NCBI GenBank assembly: GCA_025056215.1
Contig: JANWWC010000004.1
Coordinates: 248,001-312,000, forward strand
Source: Cytophagales bacterium
GTDB taxonomy: Bacteria > Bacteroidota > Bacteroidia > Cytophagales > Flammeovirgaceae
Reading direction: 5' to 3'
Length of the DNA: 64,000 bases
Numbering within the stretch: position 1 is the stretch's first letter; every line of letters begins with the position of its first letter. Under the pieces are notes generated by a model. The model saw only the letters and a program-made list of their open reading frames with translations. It was not told where the DNA came from and ran no database searches. Made by a program: the position numbers and the translations under genes. Positions 27,667-36,661 of the stretch are shown here, piece by piece.

Positions 27667-28779
27667 ATGCAGACGATAAAATTCTTAGAGCGAAAAAAAG
27701 CAGTTTTGTTACTCGAGGATGGAACTACTTTTTACGGAATCTCTATCGGAAAGAAAGGAACCACTAGCGGAGAGTTATGTTTTAATACAGGCATGACAGG
27801 CTATCAAGAAATCTATACTGACCCTTCTTATTTTGGGCAAATTGTGATCAATACTACTGCTCATATTGGAAACTATGGAGTGAAAGCAAACGAAGTGGAA
27901 TCAGATTCTGTAAAAATTGCTGGATTAGTAGTAAAAAATTTTTCTCATGTCTATTCGCGATATGAGGCAGCGAGTAGCTTGCAACAATACCTTGAAGAAT
28001 TTCATATAGTTGGAATTGCAGAGATTGATACGCGAATGTTAGTGCGCCATATTCGGCAAAAAGGTGCTATGAACGGAATTATCTCATCGGAAGTGTTTGA
28101 AATAGAAGAACTTAAAAAAATGCTTGCAAAAGTACCGAGTATGGCAGGATTAGAACTTTCTTCTAAAGTATCTACTCGACAAATTTACGATGTTGGAGAG
28201 CCTTCTGCTCCGTTACGCGTAGCAGTATTAGATTTGGGAATTAAAAAAAATATTCTTCGCAATTTAGTGAGCCGCGGCGTGTATTGCCGTGTTTTTCCGA
28301 TGGATACGCCTTTTGAGGTCATCCAAAATTTTCAGCCCGATGGTTATTTTATTTCAAATGGTCCTGGAGATCCTGCTGCTATGCCTGCCACTACTCAAAA
28401 AGTAAAACAGATGCTCATGACCGAAAAACCACTTTTTGGGATTTGCTTAGGACATCAGATTTTGGCACAAGCTGTCGGGGTTTCTACTTATAAAATGCAT
28501 CATGGTCATAGAGGATGTAATCATCCAGTAAAAAATTTGCTTACAGGAAAAGCAGAAATCACTTCTCAAAACCATGGCTTTGCTGTTTCTGCAGAAGATA
28601 TTCAAAAAAATCCTGATGTAGAAGTTACACATATCAATCTAAATGATAACACTATTGAAGGAATTCGCTTAAAAAGAAAGCGCGCTTTCTCAGTGCAATA
28701 TCACCCTGAATCTGCACCAGGGCCTCATGATTCGCGATATTTATTTGATTCTTTTGTAATGATGATGAAAGATCAATAA
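27667..28779 (+). CDS. carA: Carbamoyl-phosphate synthase small (glutaminase) subunit
   Basis: 370 residues from ATG at 27667. The N-terminal CPSase small domain (KKAVLLLEDGTTFYG, GYQEIYTDPSYFGQIV, NYGV) precedes a class I amidotransferase domain with catalytic Cys in GICLGHQILAQ and the His/Glu pair in YHPESAPGPHD. It releases ammonia from glutamine for carbamoyl phosphate synthesis (pyrimidines and arginine). The large subunit carB is not in the window. It is followed after 3 bases by an unrelated M23 peptidase gene. Confidence 0.96.
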   Translation: MQTIKFLERKKAVLLLEDGTTFYGISIGKKGTTSGELCFNTGMTGYQEIYTDPSYFGQIVINTTAHIGNYGVKANEVESDSVKIAGLVVKNFSHVYSRYEAASSLQQYLEEFHIVGIAEIDTRMLVRHIRQKGAMNGIISSEVFEIEELKKMLAKVPSMAGLELSSKVSTRQIYDVGEPSAPLRVAVLDLGIKKNILRNLVSRGVYCRVFPMDTPFEVIQNFQPDGYFISNGPGDPAAMPATTQKVKQMLMTEKPLFGICLGHQILAQAVGVSTYKMHHGHRGCNHPVKNLLTGKAEITSQNHGFAVSAEDIQKNPDVEVTHINLNDNTIEGIRLKRKRAFSVQYHPESAPGPHDSRYLFDSFVMMMKDQ

Positions 28780-28782
28780 GCT

Positions 28783-29670
28783 ATGAAGAGAACAAAACTT
28801 AATTTTGCAACGATTTCGCAGTTTCTTACGAATCCATATGTGCTCATCATTCGCGATGAAATGAATCTTGCTGAAAAAGGTAATTTTCATTTCAATTTCT
28901 TAAAAGCGATTTTAGCCATCATCACACTTTTTACTTTGACTTTGATTTTTTGTTTTGTGTTAATCACGACAGCTCTTAAAAATATATTTGACCCGCGTGT
29001 GGAGCGCATGCGTTCTGAGATTCAGCTCATTTTTTTGGAAAAATCGTTAGATTCTCTTCGTTACGAAATTGAATTAAGAGATAAGTATTTGCAAAACTTA
29101 AAAGAAATCTTACTCGGAGATACTACTACATGGATAGCATCTGCTGAAAAAAATCCTTCTAAACTCAAAGTTAATACGACAGAAGCATTAGCTAATTTGG
29201 AAAAAATTGATCCTATAGATACTATTTTTCGCAGACAGTTTGAAGATATTCCAGCAGAGCCTCGCGCTTATGTGAGAAATCAAACACCTTCTTTGGCGCA
29301 ACAGTTCTTTTTTCCTCCTATTATAGGAATTGTTTCTTCTAAGTTCGACATTTCTAAAAAGCATTACGGTGTAGATATTGTTTCAAAACTTAATGAGCCT
29401 ATTAAGAGCATTGCCGAAGGAACAGTAATTTTAGCTTCTTGGACTCAAGACGGAGGCTATACTATTAGCATCCAGCATCAGAACGATTTAGTTTCTGTAT
29501 ATAAGCACAATGCTGTTCTTCTTAAAGAAGTAGGAGATTTTGTAAAAGCAGGCGACCTTATCGGAATTTTAGGAAACTCTGGTGAACTGACCGATGGCCC
29601 TCACTTGCATCTTGAAATTTGGCATCAAGGCAATCCTGTAGACCCACAAGATTTTGTTTATTTCAACTAA
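28783..29670 (+). CDS. Membrane-anchored M23 (LytM) peptidase
   Basis: 295 residues. One membrane segment near residues 43-65 (AILAIITLFTLTLIFCFVLITT), then a coiled coil (RMRSEIQLIFLEKSLDSLRYEIEL), then a C-terminal LytM/M23 domain. Zinc-ligand motifs are complete: HYGVD near residue 199 and GPHLHLEIW near residue 275, with the GxGNSG-like GILGNSGEL before it. It can cleave peptide crossbridges, or act as a murein-hydrolase regulator as in the mepM/envC types. It starts 3 bases after carA, so it may be co-transcribed. Confidence 0.9.
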   Translation: MKRTKLNFATISQFLTNPYVLIIRDEMNLAEKGNFHFNFLKAILAIITLFTLTLIFCFVLITTALKNIFDPRVERMRSEIQLIFLEKSLDSLRYEIELRDKYLQNLKEILLGDTTTWIASAEKNPSKLKVNTTEALANLEKIDPIDTIFRRQFEDIPAEPRAYVRNQTPSLAQQFFFPPIIGIVSSKFDISKKHYGVDIVSKLNEPIKSIAEGTVILASWTQDGGYTISIQHQNDLVSVYKHNAVLLKEVGDFVKAGDLIGILGNSGELTDGPHLHLEIWHQGNPVDPQDFVYFN

Positions 29671-29681
29671 GATTGACGTAA

Positions 29682-31898
29682 TCAATTTTCTAAAATCTTA
29701 GGAAGTGCTTTTTCGTATAGTTGTTTGGCTTTTGAGGCGTAACAATACTCGATGCCATCTACTACAAAACCAGTCGAATCTGTAACTTCGCCCAACAGTA
29801 TGAAATCGACCTTGCATTCTTTTTCAAAAAGCTCCTGATTTTCAGGCAAAATACTCACTACAATTCGACTTTGAGATTCTCCAAACAAAAAAGCATCTTT
29901 TCGAATGTGGCGAGGAGTTTCAATATGAAAACCAAATTTGTAATGAATGGCAGACTCTACTAAAGCAATCCACAAGCCACCGTCTGATACATCGTGTGCC
30001 GATACAAACAAACGCATAGAAGCCAATCGCCTGAATTCTTGTTGGAGTTGATATTCGTATTCTAAATCGAAGGCAGGAGCAGGAGAAGCTTTGATGCCTA
30101 TATAAGAATACAAGTACTCTGATGAAGCGATGTCGTTGTGCGGTTTGCCAAGCAAGTAAATTAGGTCTTTGCGATGCTTAAAGGGAATAGAAATCCGATT
30201 TTCGATTCCTGTCATGAGACCAAGCATGCCAATAGTAGGAGTAGGCAATACGGACGTTCCGTCAGCAGATTGATTATAAAAGCTCACATTTCCACCTGTC
30301 ACAGGGGTTTGGAATTTTTCGCAGGCTTTTTTCATGCCCATGATAGCGCCTACAAATTGCCAATATACTTCAGGGTTGTACGGATTTCCAAAATTAAGAT
30401 TGTTAGTAATGGCTAAAGGCTCTCCTCCGCTTACAGTGACATTGCGCGCTGCCTCAGCAACGGCGATTTGTGTGCCAACCTCTGGGTCTGCATTTACGTA
30501 GCGCGCGTTGCAATCTAATGAGATCACTAAAAATTTGTTTGTTCCTTTCACATGAACGACGGAAGCGTCGCACGGTTCTACAGAGTTTGCATTGGCTGTG
30601 CCTACCATGCTATCGTACTGTTCGTATACCCATGCTTTAGAAGCTATATTAGGATGTGAAATAAGATATTCTGCAATTTTGATACATTCTTCCTCTGAAG
30701 GCTCTGCGACTTGATTGATATCAAATTTTTTGAATTCTTGGTAATATGCTGGTTCTTTGTATTCTCGGTAATACACAGGAGCACCTCCGCCGAGCACCAA
30801 GCTTTCTGCTGGTACATCGGCGACAAGTTCGCCGTGATAATAAAACTGCAATCTTTTTGTATCTGTTACTTCGCCGATTTGTGCGCAAAGCAAATCCCAT
30901 TTTTCGCATATTTGCTTTACAATGTGTTCTTTTCCTTTTTTAACAACAACAAGCATGCGTTCTTGTGATTCAGAAAGTAAAATTTCCCATGCTTTCATGT
31001 TGGGTTGGCGCATCGGCACTTGATCTAAATGAATTATCATGCCGTGCTTACCTTTCGCACTCATTTCGGAAGTAGAACAGATGATACCAGCTGCACCCAT
31101 GTCTTGCATTCCGATAACACAGCCGCTCTCGATAATTTCGAGAGTAGCTTCTAAGAGTAATTTTTCTAAAAATGGGTCGCCTACTTGTACTGCTGGAAGG
31201 TCTTTTTCTGCATCCTCTGATAGGTCGTCAGAAGCGAAGGTAGCGCCGTGAATTCCGTCTTTACCTGTTGCAGCTCCTATGATCATTACAGGATTGCCTA
31301 CGCCGTAAGAAATAGCAGAAACTGTTTTGCCTATTTTTACGATACCTGCAGAAAAAGCATTCACTAATGGATTTTGTTCGTAGCGTTCGTCGAAAAAAAC
31401 TTCTCCTCCTACCGTAGGTACGCCAAAAGCGTTTCCATAATGACTAATCCCTTTAACGACACCTTTCATGATTCGCTTTGTGCGTTCGGAATGAGGATTG
31501 CCAAATCGCAAAGAGTTTAGTTGGGCGATAGGCCGAGCGCCCATGGTAAAAATATCGCGGTTAATACCTCCTACTCCTGTAGCAGCTCCTTGAAAAGGCT
31601 CTATAGCAGAAGGATGATTATGACTTTCTATTTTAAAACTACAAGCTAAATTATCTCCGATATCGACTAAACCTGCATTTTCTTCCCCTGCTTTAGCGAG
31701 CAATCTAGGAGAGTCTTTGGGAAGCTTTTTGAGCCATGCGATTGAGTTTTTGTAGCAACAATGCTCTGACCACATTACAGCATAAATGTTGAGTTCTACC
31801 AAATTAGGGATTCTTCCTAAATGCTTTTTAATTTCGTCGAACTCCTCGGGGAGCAAACCAAGTTCTTGAGCAATTTCGTAGTTAGCGGGTGATTCCAT
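29682..31898 (-). CDS. purL: Phosphoribosylformylglycinamidine synthase subunit PurL
   Basis: 738 residues, the length of the small-type PurL that works with separate PurQ and PurS. Visible blocks: EHCCYKNS near the start, FKIESHNHPSAIEPFQGAATGVGG (nucleotide/metal region), VGNPVMIIGAATGKDGIHGA, GMQDMGAAGI and the C-terminal VSAHDVSDGGLW with FGESQSRIVVS. It converts FGAR to FGAM in purine synthesis using ATP and ammonia from PurQ. It converges with the M23 gene, with 11 bases between stops. No purQ or purS is in the window. Confidence 0.96.
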   Translation of the reverse strand: MESPANYEIAQELGLLPEEFDEIKKHLGRIPNLVELNIYAVMWSEHCCYKNSIAWLKKLPKDSPRLLAKAGEENAGLVDIGDNLACSFKIESHNHPSAIEPFQGAATGVGGINRDIFTMGARPIAQLNSLRFGNPHSERTKRIMKGVVKGISHYGNAFGVPTVGGEVFFDERYEQNPLVNAFSAGIVKIGKTVSAISYGVGNPVMIIGAATGKDGIHGATFASDDLSEDAEKDLPAVQVGDPFLEKLLLEATLEIIESGCVIGMQDMGAAGIICSTSEMSAKGKHGMIIHLDQVPMRQPNMKAWEILLSESQERMLVVVKKGKEHIVKQICEKWDLLCAQIGEVTDTKRLQFYYHGELVADVPAESLVLGGGAPVYYREYKEPAYYQEFKKFDINQVAEPSEEECIKIAEYLISHPNIASKAWVYEQYDSMVGTANANSVEPCDASVVHVKGTNKFLVISLDCNARYVNADPEVGTQIAVAEAARNVTVSGGEPLAITNNLNFGNPYNPEVYWQFVGAIMGMKKACEKFQTPVTGGNVSFYNQSADGTSVLPTPTIGMLGLMTGIENRISIPFKHRKDLIYLLGKPHNDIASSEYLYSYIGIKASPAPAFDLEYEYQLQQEFRRLASMRLFVSAHDVSDGGLWIALVESAIHYKFGFHIETPRHIRKDAFLFGESQSRIVVSILPENQELFEKECKVDFILLGEVTDSTGFVVDGIEYCYASKAKQLYEKALPKILEN

Positions 31899-31950
31899 AA
31901 TCCAAATAAAATATGTTGCTAAAGTAGCAAAACTTCTAAGATTCTAAAAA

Positions 31951-32847
31951 CTATTCCCACTCTAAAGGAGGAAGGCGCAAAAAACTGTTGGTGAACATAT
32001 CGTAAATATCGAGTCGAGAGCTTACTTCTAAATAAGGGCGTAGCCAAGAGTAGTAATTTCGCCATTCTTGAGCATTCATAATACCCCATTCTCCGTCTTG
32101 ATTCAAGTATAAAAGAGAGGCTTTTTGTTGTGCTTCATATAAAAAATTCAAAGAATAGTTTAAATGATATTTTTTACATTCTTCCTCCAACATAAGAGCT
32201 GCTTCTTTCGGATGTTGAGCCGCATAACGAAATCCTAAAGCAGTAGCTTCTATAAAACGGTGAAAGGCGTTTTGATGAGCGCTCAAAAATGGTTTGCTGC
32301 TTACTAAAAGAGGAGAAGGTAAATAAGGAATTTGGACATCAGCAGGGTAAATTTTGCGAATAGCTATGTTAGATTTTGTTGCTTCTATTCCTTGCCATAT
32401 GTCAAAAATCCATACTGCATCTGCCTGACGTTGCTTAAACACTTCCCAGGTATTCAAACGACCAGGAGTTAAAAAAGTGATGTCACCAAATACTGAGCGT
32501 ACTGTCGCTTGTTCATAAGGAATTTGAAGAGATGCGTAGTTTTTAGGAACTGTTACATCGCTATGGATTGCCCAGCAACTTGTGCTTACTTGAAAAACAG
32601 AGGCTAAGGCTATGAGTTGACTATTCCAGCGGTCGTGGTTTTCAAATAAACTTTCAACGGGTGTCAAGGCGAAGTGGGCAATCTCTGCAATTACTTTTTT
32701 GGCTGGCAATTGCTTGCCGTTGTCACTCATTGGATAAATTCGTTCGATTTGTAGAAACCTATCGTCGTAGTATCCTAATTTTTCGGCTGCTAAAAATCCA
32801 GTATGAGCAGCATTAGGAAACCAATCTAATGCTAATTTGATATTCAT
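31951..32847 (-). CDS. NMT1/THI5-like substrate-binding-type protein lacking a signal peptide
   Basis: 298 residues. It starts directly with IKLALDWFPNAAHTGFLAAEKLGYY, the first strand and helix of the NMT1/THI5 periplasmic-binding fold, and has no leader or lipobox. Later blocks (AHFALTPVESL, RSVFGDITFLTPGR, WIFDIWQGIEA and FLSAHQNAFHRFIEATALGFRYA) fit the fold. Related proteins bind thiamine-pyrimidine or other small ligands for ABC importers. The CCCFC motif of yeast-type HMP-P synthases is absent. No ABC ATPase or permease lies next to it, so it may act in the cytosol as an enzyme or ligand-binding protein. Ligand unknown. Confidence 0.75.
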   Translation of the reverse strand: MNIKLALDWFPNAAHTGFLAAEKLGYYDDRFLQIERIYPMSDNGKQLPAKKVIAEIAHFALTPVESLFENHDRWNSQLIALASVFQVSTSCWAIHSDVTVPKNYASLQIPYEQATVRSVFGDITFLTPGRLNTWEVFKQRQADAVWIFDIWQGIEATKSNIAIRKIYPADVQIPYLPSPLLVSSKPFLSAHQNAFHRFIEATALGFRYAAQHPKEAALMLEEECKKYHLNYSLNFLYEAQQKASLLYLNQDGEWGIMNAQEWRNYYSWLRPYLEVSSRLDIYDMFTNSFLRLPPLEWE

Positions 32848-32899
32848 GCGCTCATTTTAGAAAAAACACAATGTGGGCAAAAGCCTTATTTATCGAGTT

Positions 32900-33217
32900 T
32901 TAATATTGAGGAATAGAGCTATCTATTTCGCGAGAGTAAGCTAAAATTCCTCCCTTTAAGTTATAAAGATTTGTAAAACCGAAATGTTTTTCGAGTTGCT
33001 GAATAGCGTTTGCACTTCTGGCACCGCTTCTACAATGAATTACAACCTTTTTGTCTTTTGAAATTTTATCGGCATGGTCAAGAATTTCATCTAAAGGAAT
33101 AAGTTCTCCTCCTAAGTTGCAAAAATTATATTCATCAGGGCGACGTACATCAATTAGTTGAAAATCTTCTTTATTGTCTATCATAGCCTTGAGCTCCTGT
33201 ACACTAATTTCTTTCAT
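32900..33217 (-). CDS. Single-domain rhodanese-like sulfurtransferase
   Basis: 105 residues from ATG at 33217; the longer frame to 33253 overlaps a TATATTTG promoter element and is unlikely. The rhodanese fold is visible: LIDVRRPDEYNFCNLGG, and the active-site loop HCRSGARSAN with catalytic Cys62. It resembles GlpE/YgaP-type single-domain proteins that move sulfane sulfur. Cytosolic. The partner is unknown. It is on the same strand as the DUF4476 gene upstream. Confidence 0.92.
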   Translation of the reverse strand: MKEISVQELKAMIDNKEDFQLIDVRRPDEYNFCNLGGELIPLDEILDHADKISKDKKVVIHCRSGARSANAIQQLEKHFGFTNLYNLKGGILAYSREIDSSIPQY

Positions 33218-33250
33218 GGTCGTGAGTATTTTCGAAAAAAGTTTGTAAGG

Positions 33251-33258
33251 CAAATATA
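33251..33258 (-). promoter_or_regulatory. Bacteroidota -7 element (TATATTTG) before the rhodanese gene
   Basis: TATATTTG read on the minus strand lies 34 bases before ATG at 33217. It argues against the upstream start at 33253. A TTTG about 24 bases further upstream is too far for the usual spacing. Confidence 0.45.
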
Positions 33259-33294
33259 AACTTCTGGTTAGAATTTACATATCAAAAAAATGTA

Positions 33295-34032
33295 TTACTT
33301 TATATTCTGAGAGACGATGTTTCGAATAGATTCTGGATATTGCGTCAAAGCAATTTGAAAGCTCTTCTTATCTGTATAGAAATGTGCAAACGATAAAAAA
33401 TCTGCAATTGTATTTTCATGGTAAAATAAACGCGCAATAGCTTCTATTTGACTTATAGAAATGCATTGTTTATCTTTTATCATTTGCTTGGCAAGGCTTA
33501 GGCGAGCACTCTCGAAAGCATTGCGTGAAAGCAACAAATACATTTGTTCGAATTCTACATCAGGAATCGAACAATTAGCAGAGATAGATGTATTTGCAAA
33601 AGAAGAATTTGCAGAAGAAGGCTTTGTAGGGCGCTCTACGAGTTGTTCTGAGAAATTTTTTGCAGCGCTAGTGCTATCAAATGCTATTGTTTGATGATAA
33701 ACTCGAAATGCAGCAGAAAGGGAGCGAAATTGTTCGAGCACTTCAAAATAGTTCCATTTGTCAAGGGTCCGAGAATAGGCTCGAATGGCAATGTCGGCTT
33801 TTAAGACTTCATTTGTTGTAATTAGCCTCAGCAATTCAGATACCTGAACAGATGTGAGACAGTGATGATCTAATACGTTTTGGATACCAAACGGAATTTT
33901 TTCGATGTCTAATTGCCGTATTTGCAAAACTTTTTGGCTAAAATCGCTATCGCTCAAAGCGTTTACACACGGACTTTGGGCTTGAGTTTGCCAGAAATGC
34001 AATATCCACAATACTGATGCCAAATATTTCAT
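33295..34032 (-). CDS. Secreted protein with two DUF4476-like domains
   Basis: 245 residues with a signal peptide (MKYLASVLWILHFWQTQAQ). The sequence repeats: DFSQKVLQIRQLDIEKIPFG ... HHCLTSVQVSELLRLI near residues 30-70, and EFEQMYLLLSRNAFESARLS ... KQCISISQIEAIARLF near residues 160-205, each followed by an aromatic-rich YFEV/FLSFAHFY tail. This is the DUF4476 pattern, duplicated, with a Ser/Ala/Asn-rich linker between copies. The family is common in Bacteroidota and its role is unknown. Confidence 0.78.
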   Translation of the reverse strand: MKYLASVLWILHFWQTQAQSPCVNALSDSDFSQKVLQIRQLDIEKIPFGIQNVLDHHCLTSVQVSELLRLITTNEVLKADIAIRAYSRTLDKWNYFEVLEQFRSLSAAFRVYHQTIAFDSTSAAKNFSEQLVERPTKPSSANSSFANTSISANCSIPDVEFEQMYLLLSRNAFESARLSLAKQMIKDKQCISISQIEAIARLFYHENTIADFLSFAHFYTDKKSFQIALTQYPESIRNIVSQNIK

Positions 34033-34147
34033 TGACTAATCTCGATAATTTCTTTCGTTTACAACGTTATCTACCCCAAAAAATTATTTTAAGAGATGCT
34101 AAATCTTAAACTTTCTTTATGTTTATGCAGTAAAAAGAGCTAAAGCT

Positions 34148-35047
34148 ATGCGGATTGTTTTTATGGGAACGCCAGAGTTTGCAGTTCCTTCTTTGCAAAT
34201 TCTGATAGAGAATCATTACAACGTAGTGGCTGTAGTAACAGCTACCGACAAACCATCTGGGAGAGGAAAAAAAGTTCAAGAAAGTGCTGTCAAGAAATTT
34301 GCAAAACAACATCAAATTCCTGTTTTACAACCAGAGAAACTTAAAAGTCCTGAATTCATAGAAAAACTCGCTTCTTATAAAGCCGATTTACAAGTCGTTG
34401 TTGCTTTCCGAATGTTGCCAGAAGTAGTGTGGAAGATGCCTCCTTTAGGAACTTTCAATCTTCACGCATCTCTTTTGCCAAACTATCGTGGAGCTGCTCC
34501 TATTAATTGGGCTATTATCAATGGAGAAACAATTACGGGAGTTACAACGTTTTTTGTTCGCCATGAAATTGATACGGGTGATATCATTTTGCAAGAAAGC
34601 GAACCTATTTTCCCTGATGATGATGCAGGTTCTTTGCACGACCGACTCATGGTAAAAGGAGCGCAGCTTGTATTAAAAACTGTTCAGATGATTCAAAAAG
34701 GAAATGTTGTGACTGTACCACAATCTTTTTCAAGCGACTTGAAAACAGCACCTAAGATCTTTAAAGAAACTTGTCAATTAGATTTTCAGAAGGAAGCTTC
34801 TTATTTAGTTAATTTTGTCCGAGGACTTTCGCCAGTTCCTGGTGCGTGGACTACTTTTTTAGGACATCATCTCAAAGTATTTCGGGCAGAAGTATCTTAT
34901 CGAACAATTCTAGAAGATTTTTGTACGGATAAAAAAACATTTCTCGAATTTAAAACAGCTCGCCACGCTTTGCGTCTACTTGATGTACAATTGGAAGGAA
35001 AACGCCGCATGAACATCGAAGAGTTTTTAAGAGGCTTTCGTTTTTGA
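34148..35047 (+). CDS. fmt: Methionyl-tRNA formyltransferase
   Basis: 299 residues. The start MRIVFMGTPEFAVPSL and the signature SLLPNYRGAAPINWAIINGE identify Fmt, with ATDKPSGRGKK as the early loop and DTGDIILQ after it. It transfers a formyl group from 10-formyl-THF to initiator Met-tRNA. The C-terminal OB-fold is present up to about residue 299. It is divergent from the DUF4476 gene and converges with nnr. Confidence 0.95.
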   Translation: MRIVFMGTPEFAVPSLQILIENHYNVVAVVTATDKPSGRGKKVQESAVKKFAKQHQIPVLQPEKLKSPEFIEKLASYKADLQVVVAFRMLPEVVWKMPPLGTFNLHASLLPNYRGAAPINWAIINGETITGVTTFFVRHEIDTGDIILQESEPIFPDDDAGSLHDRLMVKGAQLVLKTVQMIQKGNVVTVPQSFSSDLKTAPKIFKETCQLDFQKEASYLVNFVRGLSPVPGAWTTFLGHHLKVFRAEVSYRTILEDFCTDKKTFLEFKTARHALRLLDVQLEGKRRMNIEEFLRGFRF

Positions 35048-35068
35048 GAAACTGAAAACATCAAGTTA

Positions 35069-36589
35069 TCAAAGATTGGACAAGCCTTTTATAATTTGCA
35101 AGGCAGTAACGTAATCCTCTCCGTATTTAGAAGCGGATTTTTGACCTGCTAACCCATGCAAAAATACGGCGAAGGAGACGTTTTCAGGAACATCTTGAAA
35201 GCGTTTGTCAGCTAATTTAGCTCCTATAATTCCCGAAAGAACGTCTCCGCTTCCAGCTGTAGCCATCGCTGGTGAACCAGTGCTATTGAATATTACGCGC
35301 CCATCAGGGTAGGCGACTGCTGTATGAGCTCCTTTCAGCACGATGCGAACGTTAAGCTGAATTGCTTGATGCATGAGAACTTCTAACCTTTCTTTATCAG
35401 AGTGGGTTTTACCGAACAATCTTTCAAATTCTTTGAGGTGAGGAGTTAGTACACTATTGGTTGGAAGCAAAGTATGAAATTGGTGTTTAGCAATTAAATT
35501 AAGGGCATCAGCGTCGAGAACTAGATTTTTAGGGCGAGACATTAGCAATTTTTTTAAAGCGAGAGCAGAAATTTCTTGAGTATCCATGCCCATTCCTGCA
35601 ACGATTGCATCAAAATATTCGATTTCAGGGATGTCTGTGAGAAAATAATTGTTTTCATCTACCAGGCACATGGATTGTGGAACGCTAGTTTGTACAATTT
35701 CATATCCGCATTTAGGTACGTATACTGTTACTAAGCCTGCGCCGCTGTGAAGAGCAGCGCGAGCGGCTAACACGGTAGCGCCTATTTTGCCATAGCTTCC
35801 TCCCCAAATCAAAACATGTCCATAAGTTCCTTTATGAGAAAATTTGGGGCGACTGACTTTCCAGAAGTTGGCAGATTCTTGAGTAAAGTAAAAATAAGAA
35901 GTTGGCAGTTCTTGAATCACCTCTTGACTTAGCTGAATGGGTACAATTTCCCATTTTCCTACAAACGCTTCATTTTCAGGAAATAGAAAAGCTAATTTAG
36001 GAAGTTCGAAACTAAGTGTATAATGAGGTTGTATCGCTATCGATGTGCTAAAGTTCATATCTGCCGATAGACCTGAAGCAATATCGATTGAAATTACGAG
36101 ATTGTAATTTCTCAAAGTATTGATTTTCAGAATAGTTTTTCCTAATAAAGTATCTTTTTCAATCGGGCGAGAGAGTCCTGAGCCTAACAAAGCATCTATA
36201 ATGATACTATTTCGCAGGTTATTGAGTAGTTCGTCAAGTTGTTTTTCTTCTTGAATGAATGTATATGGAATTTTATCATGCAACCTTTTTTTGTTAGTTT
36301 GACAATCTTCTGAAAATGTGCTGCTATGTGCAATTTGTATTACGGAAACTGAGTATCCCTTCTCAAAGAGCATGCGAGCTATAGCGAGTCCATCTCCTCC
36401 ATTGTTACCCATGCCTGCTATTACTAAAAACGGGGTATCGTAAGAAGATGCATAAGAAATGATTCTTTTAAATGCCTCAGAGGCGGCACGTTCCATCAAA
36501 TCGATAGATCTGATTCTTTGGTTTCGAATGCTTTGAGAATCTAATTCTCTTATTTGGGGAGTTTTGAAAATCTTAGTAAGAGGAATCAT
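35069..36589 (-). CDS. nnr: Bifunctional NAD(P)H-hydrate epimerase/dehydratase
   Basis: 506 residues combining two repair activities. Residues 1-215 are a YjeF_N epimerase domain (DLMERAASEAFKRI, IAGMGNNGGDGLAIARML, IIDALLGSGLSR, IDIASGLSAD). Residues about 230-506 are a ribokinase-like ADP-dependent dehydratase (KFSHKGTYGHVLIWGGSYGKIGA, LDADALNLI, LTPHLKEFERL, and the catalytic-loop motif ATAGSGDVLSGIIG). It restores damaged NAD(P)HX to NAD(P)H. It follows the terminator of the ribosomal operon. Confidence 0.95.
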   Translation of the reverse strand: MIPLTKIFKTPQIRELDSQSIRNQRIRSIDLMERAASEAFKRIISYASSYDTPFLVIAGMGNNGGDGLAIARMLFEKGYSVSVIQIAHSSTFSEDCQTNKKRLHDKIPYTFIQEEKQLDELLNNLRNSIIIDALLGSGLSRPIEKDTLLGKTILKINTLRNYNLVISIDIASGLSADMNFSTSIAIQPHYTLSFELPKLAFLFPENEAFVGKWEIVPIQLSQEVIQELPTSYFYFTQESANFWKVSRPKFSHKGTYGHVLIWGGSYGKIGATVLAARAALHSGAGLVTVYVPKCGYEIVQTSVPQSMCLVDENNYFLTDIPEIEYFDAIVAGMGMDTQEISALALKKLLMSRPKNLVLDADALNLIAKHQFHTLLPTNSVLTPHLKEFERLFGKTHSDKERLEVLMHQAIQLNVRIVLKGAHTAVAYPDGRVIFNSTGSPAMATAGSGDVLSGIIGAKLADKRFQDVPENVSFAVFLHGLAGQKSASKYGEDYVTALQIIKGLSNL

Positions 36590-36591
36590 AG

Positions 36592-36637
36592 TATTAAAAA
36601 CAAAAAACCTGCGAAGGATTTTAAGACTTCACAGGTT
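36592..36637 (-). terminator. Rho-independent terminator of the rplM-rpsI-rpsB operon
   Basis: On the minus strand AACCTG-T-GAAG (36627-36637) pairs with CTTC-G-CAGGTT (36606-36616), one mismatch, then a run of T's with TTTTTTGTTTTTAA. It lies between the 56-residue gene and nnr. Confidence 0.8.
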
Positions 36638-36661
36638 GAATTTAAAAAAGTATCCACATTC

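Noticed and set aside
30644-31251. Several 60-85-residue frames on both strands within purL
   Set aside because: All lie inside a well-conserved purL and show no recognisable protein pattern.
31951-32847. Annotation as thiamine-pyrimidine synthase THI5
   Set aside because: The fold fits, but the CCCFC motif of THI5 enzymes is absent, so only the family name is kept.
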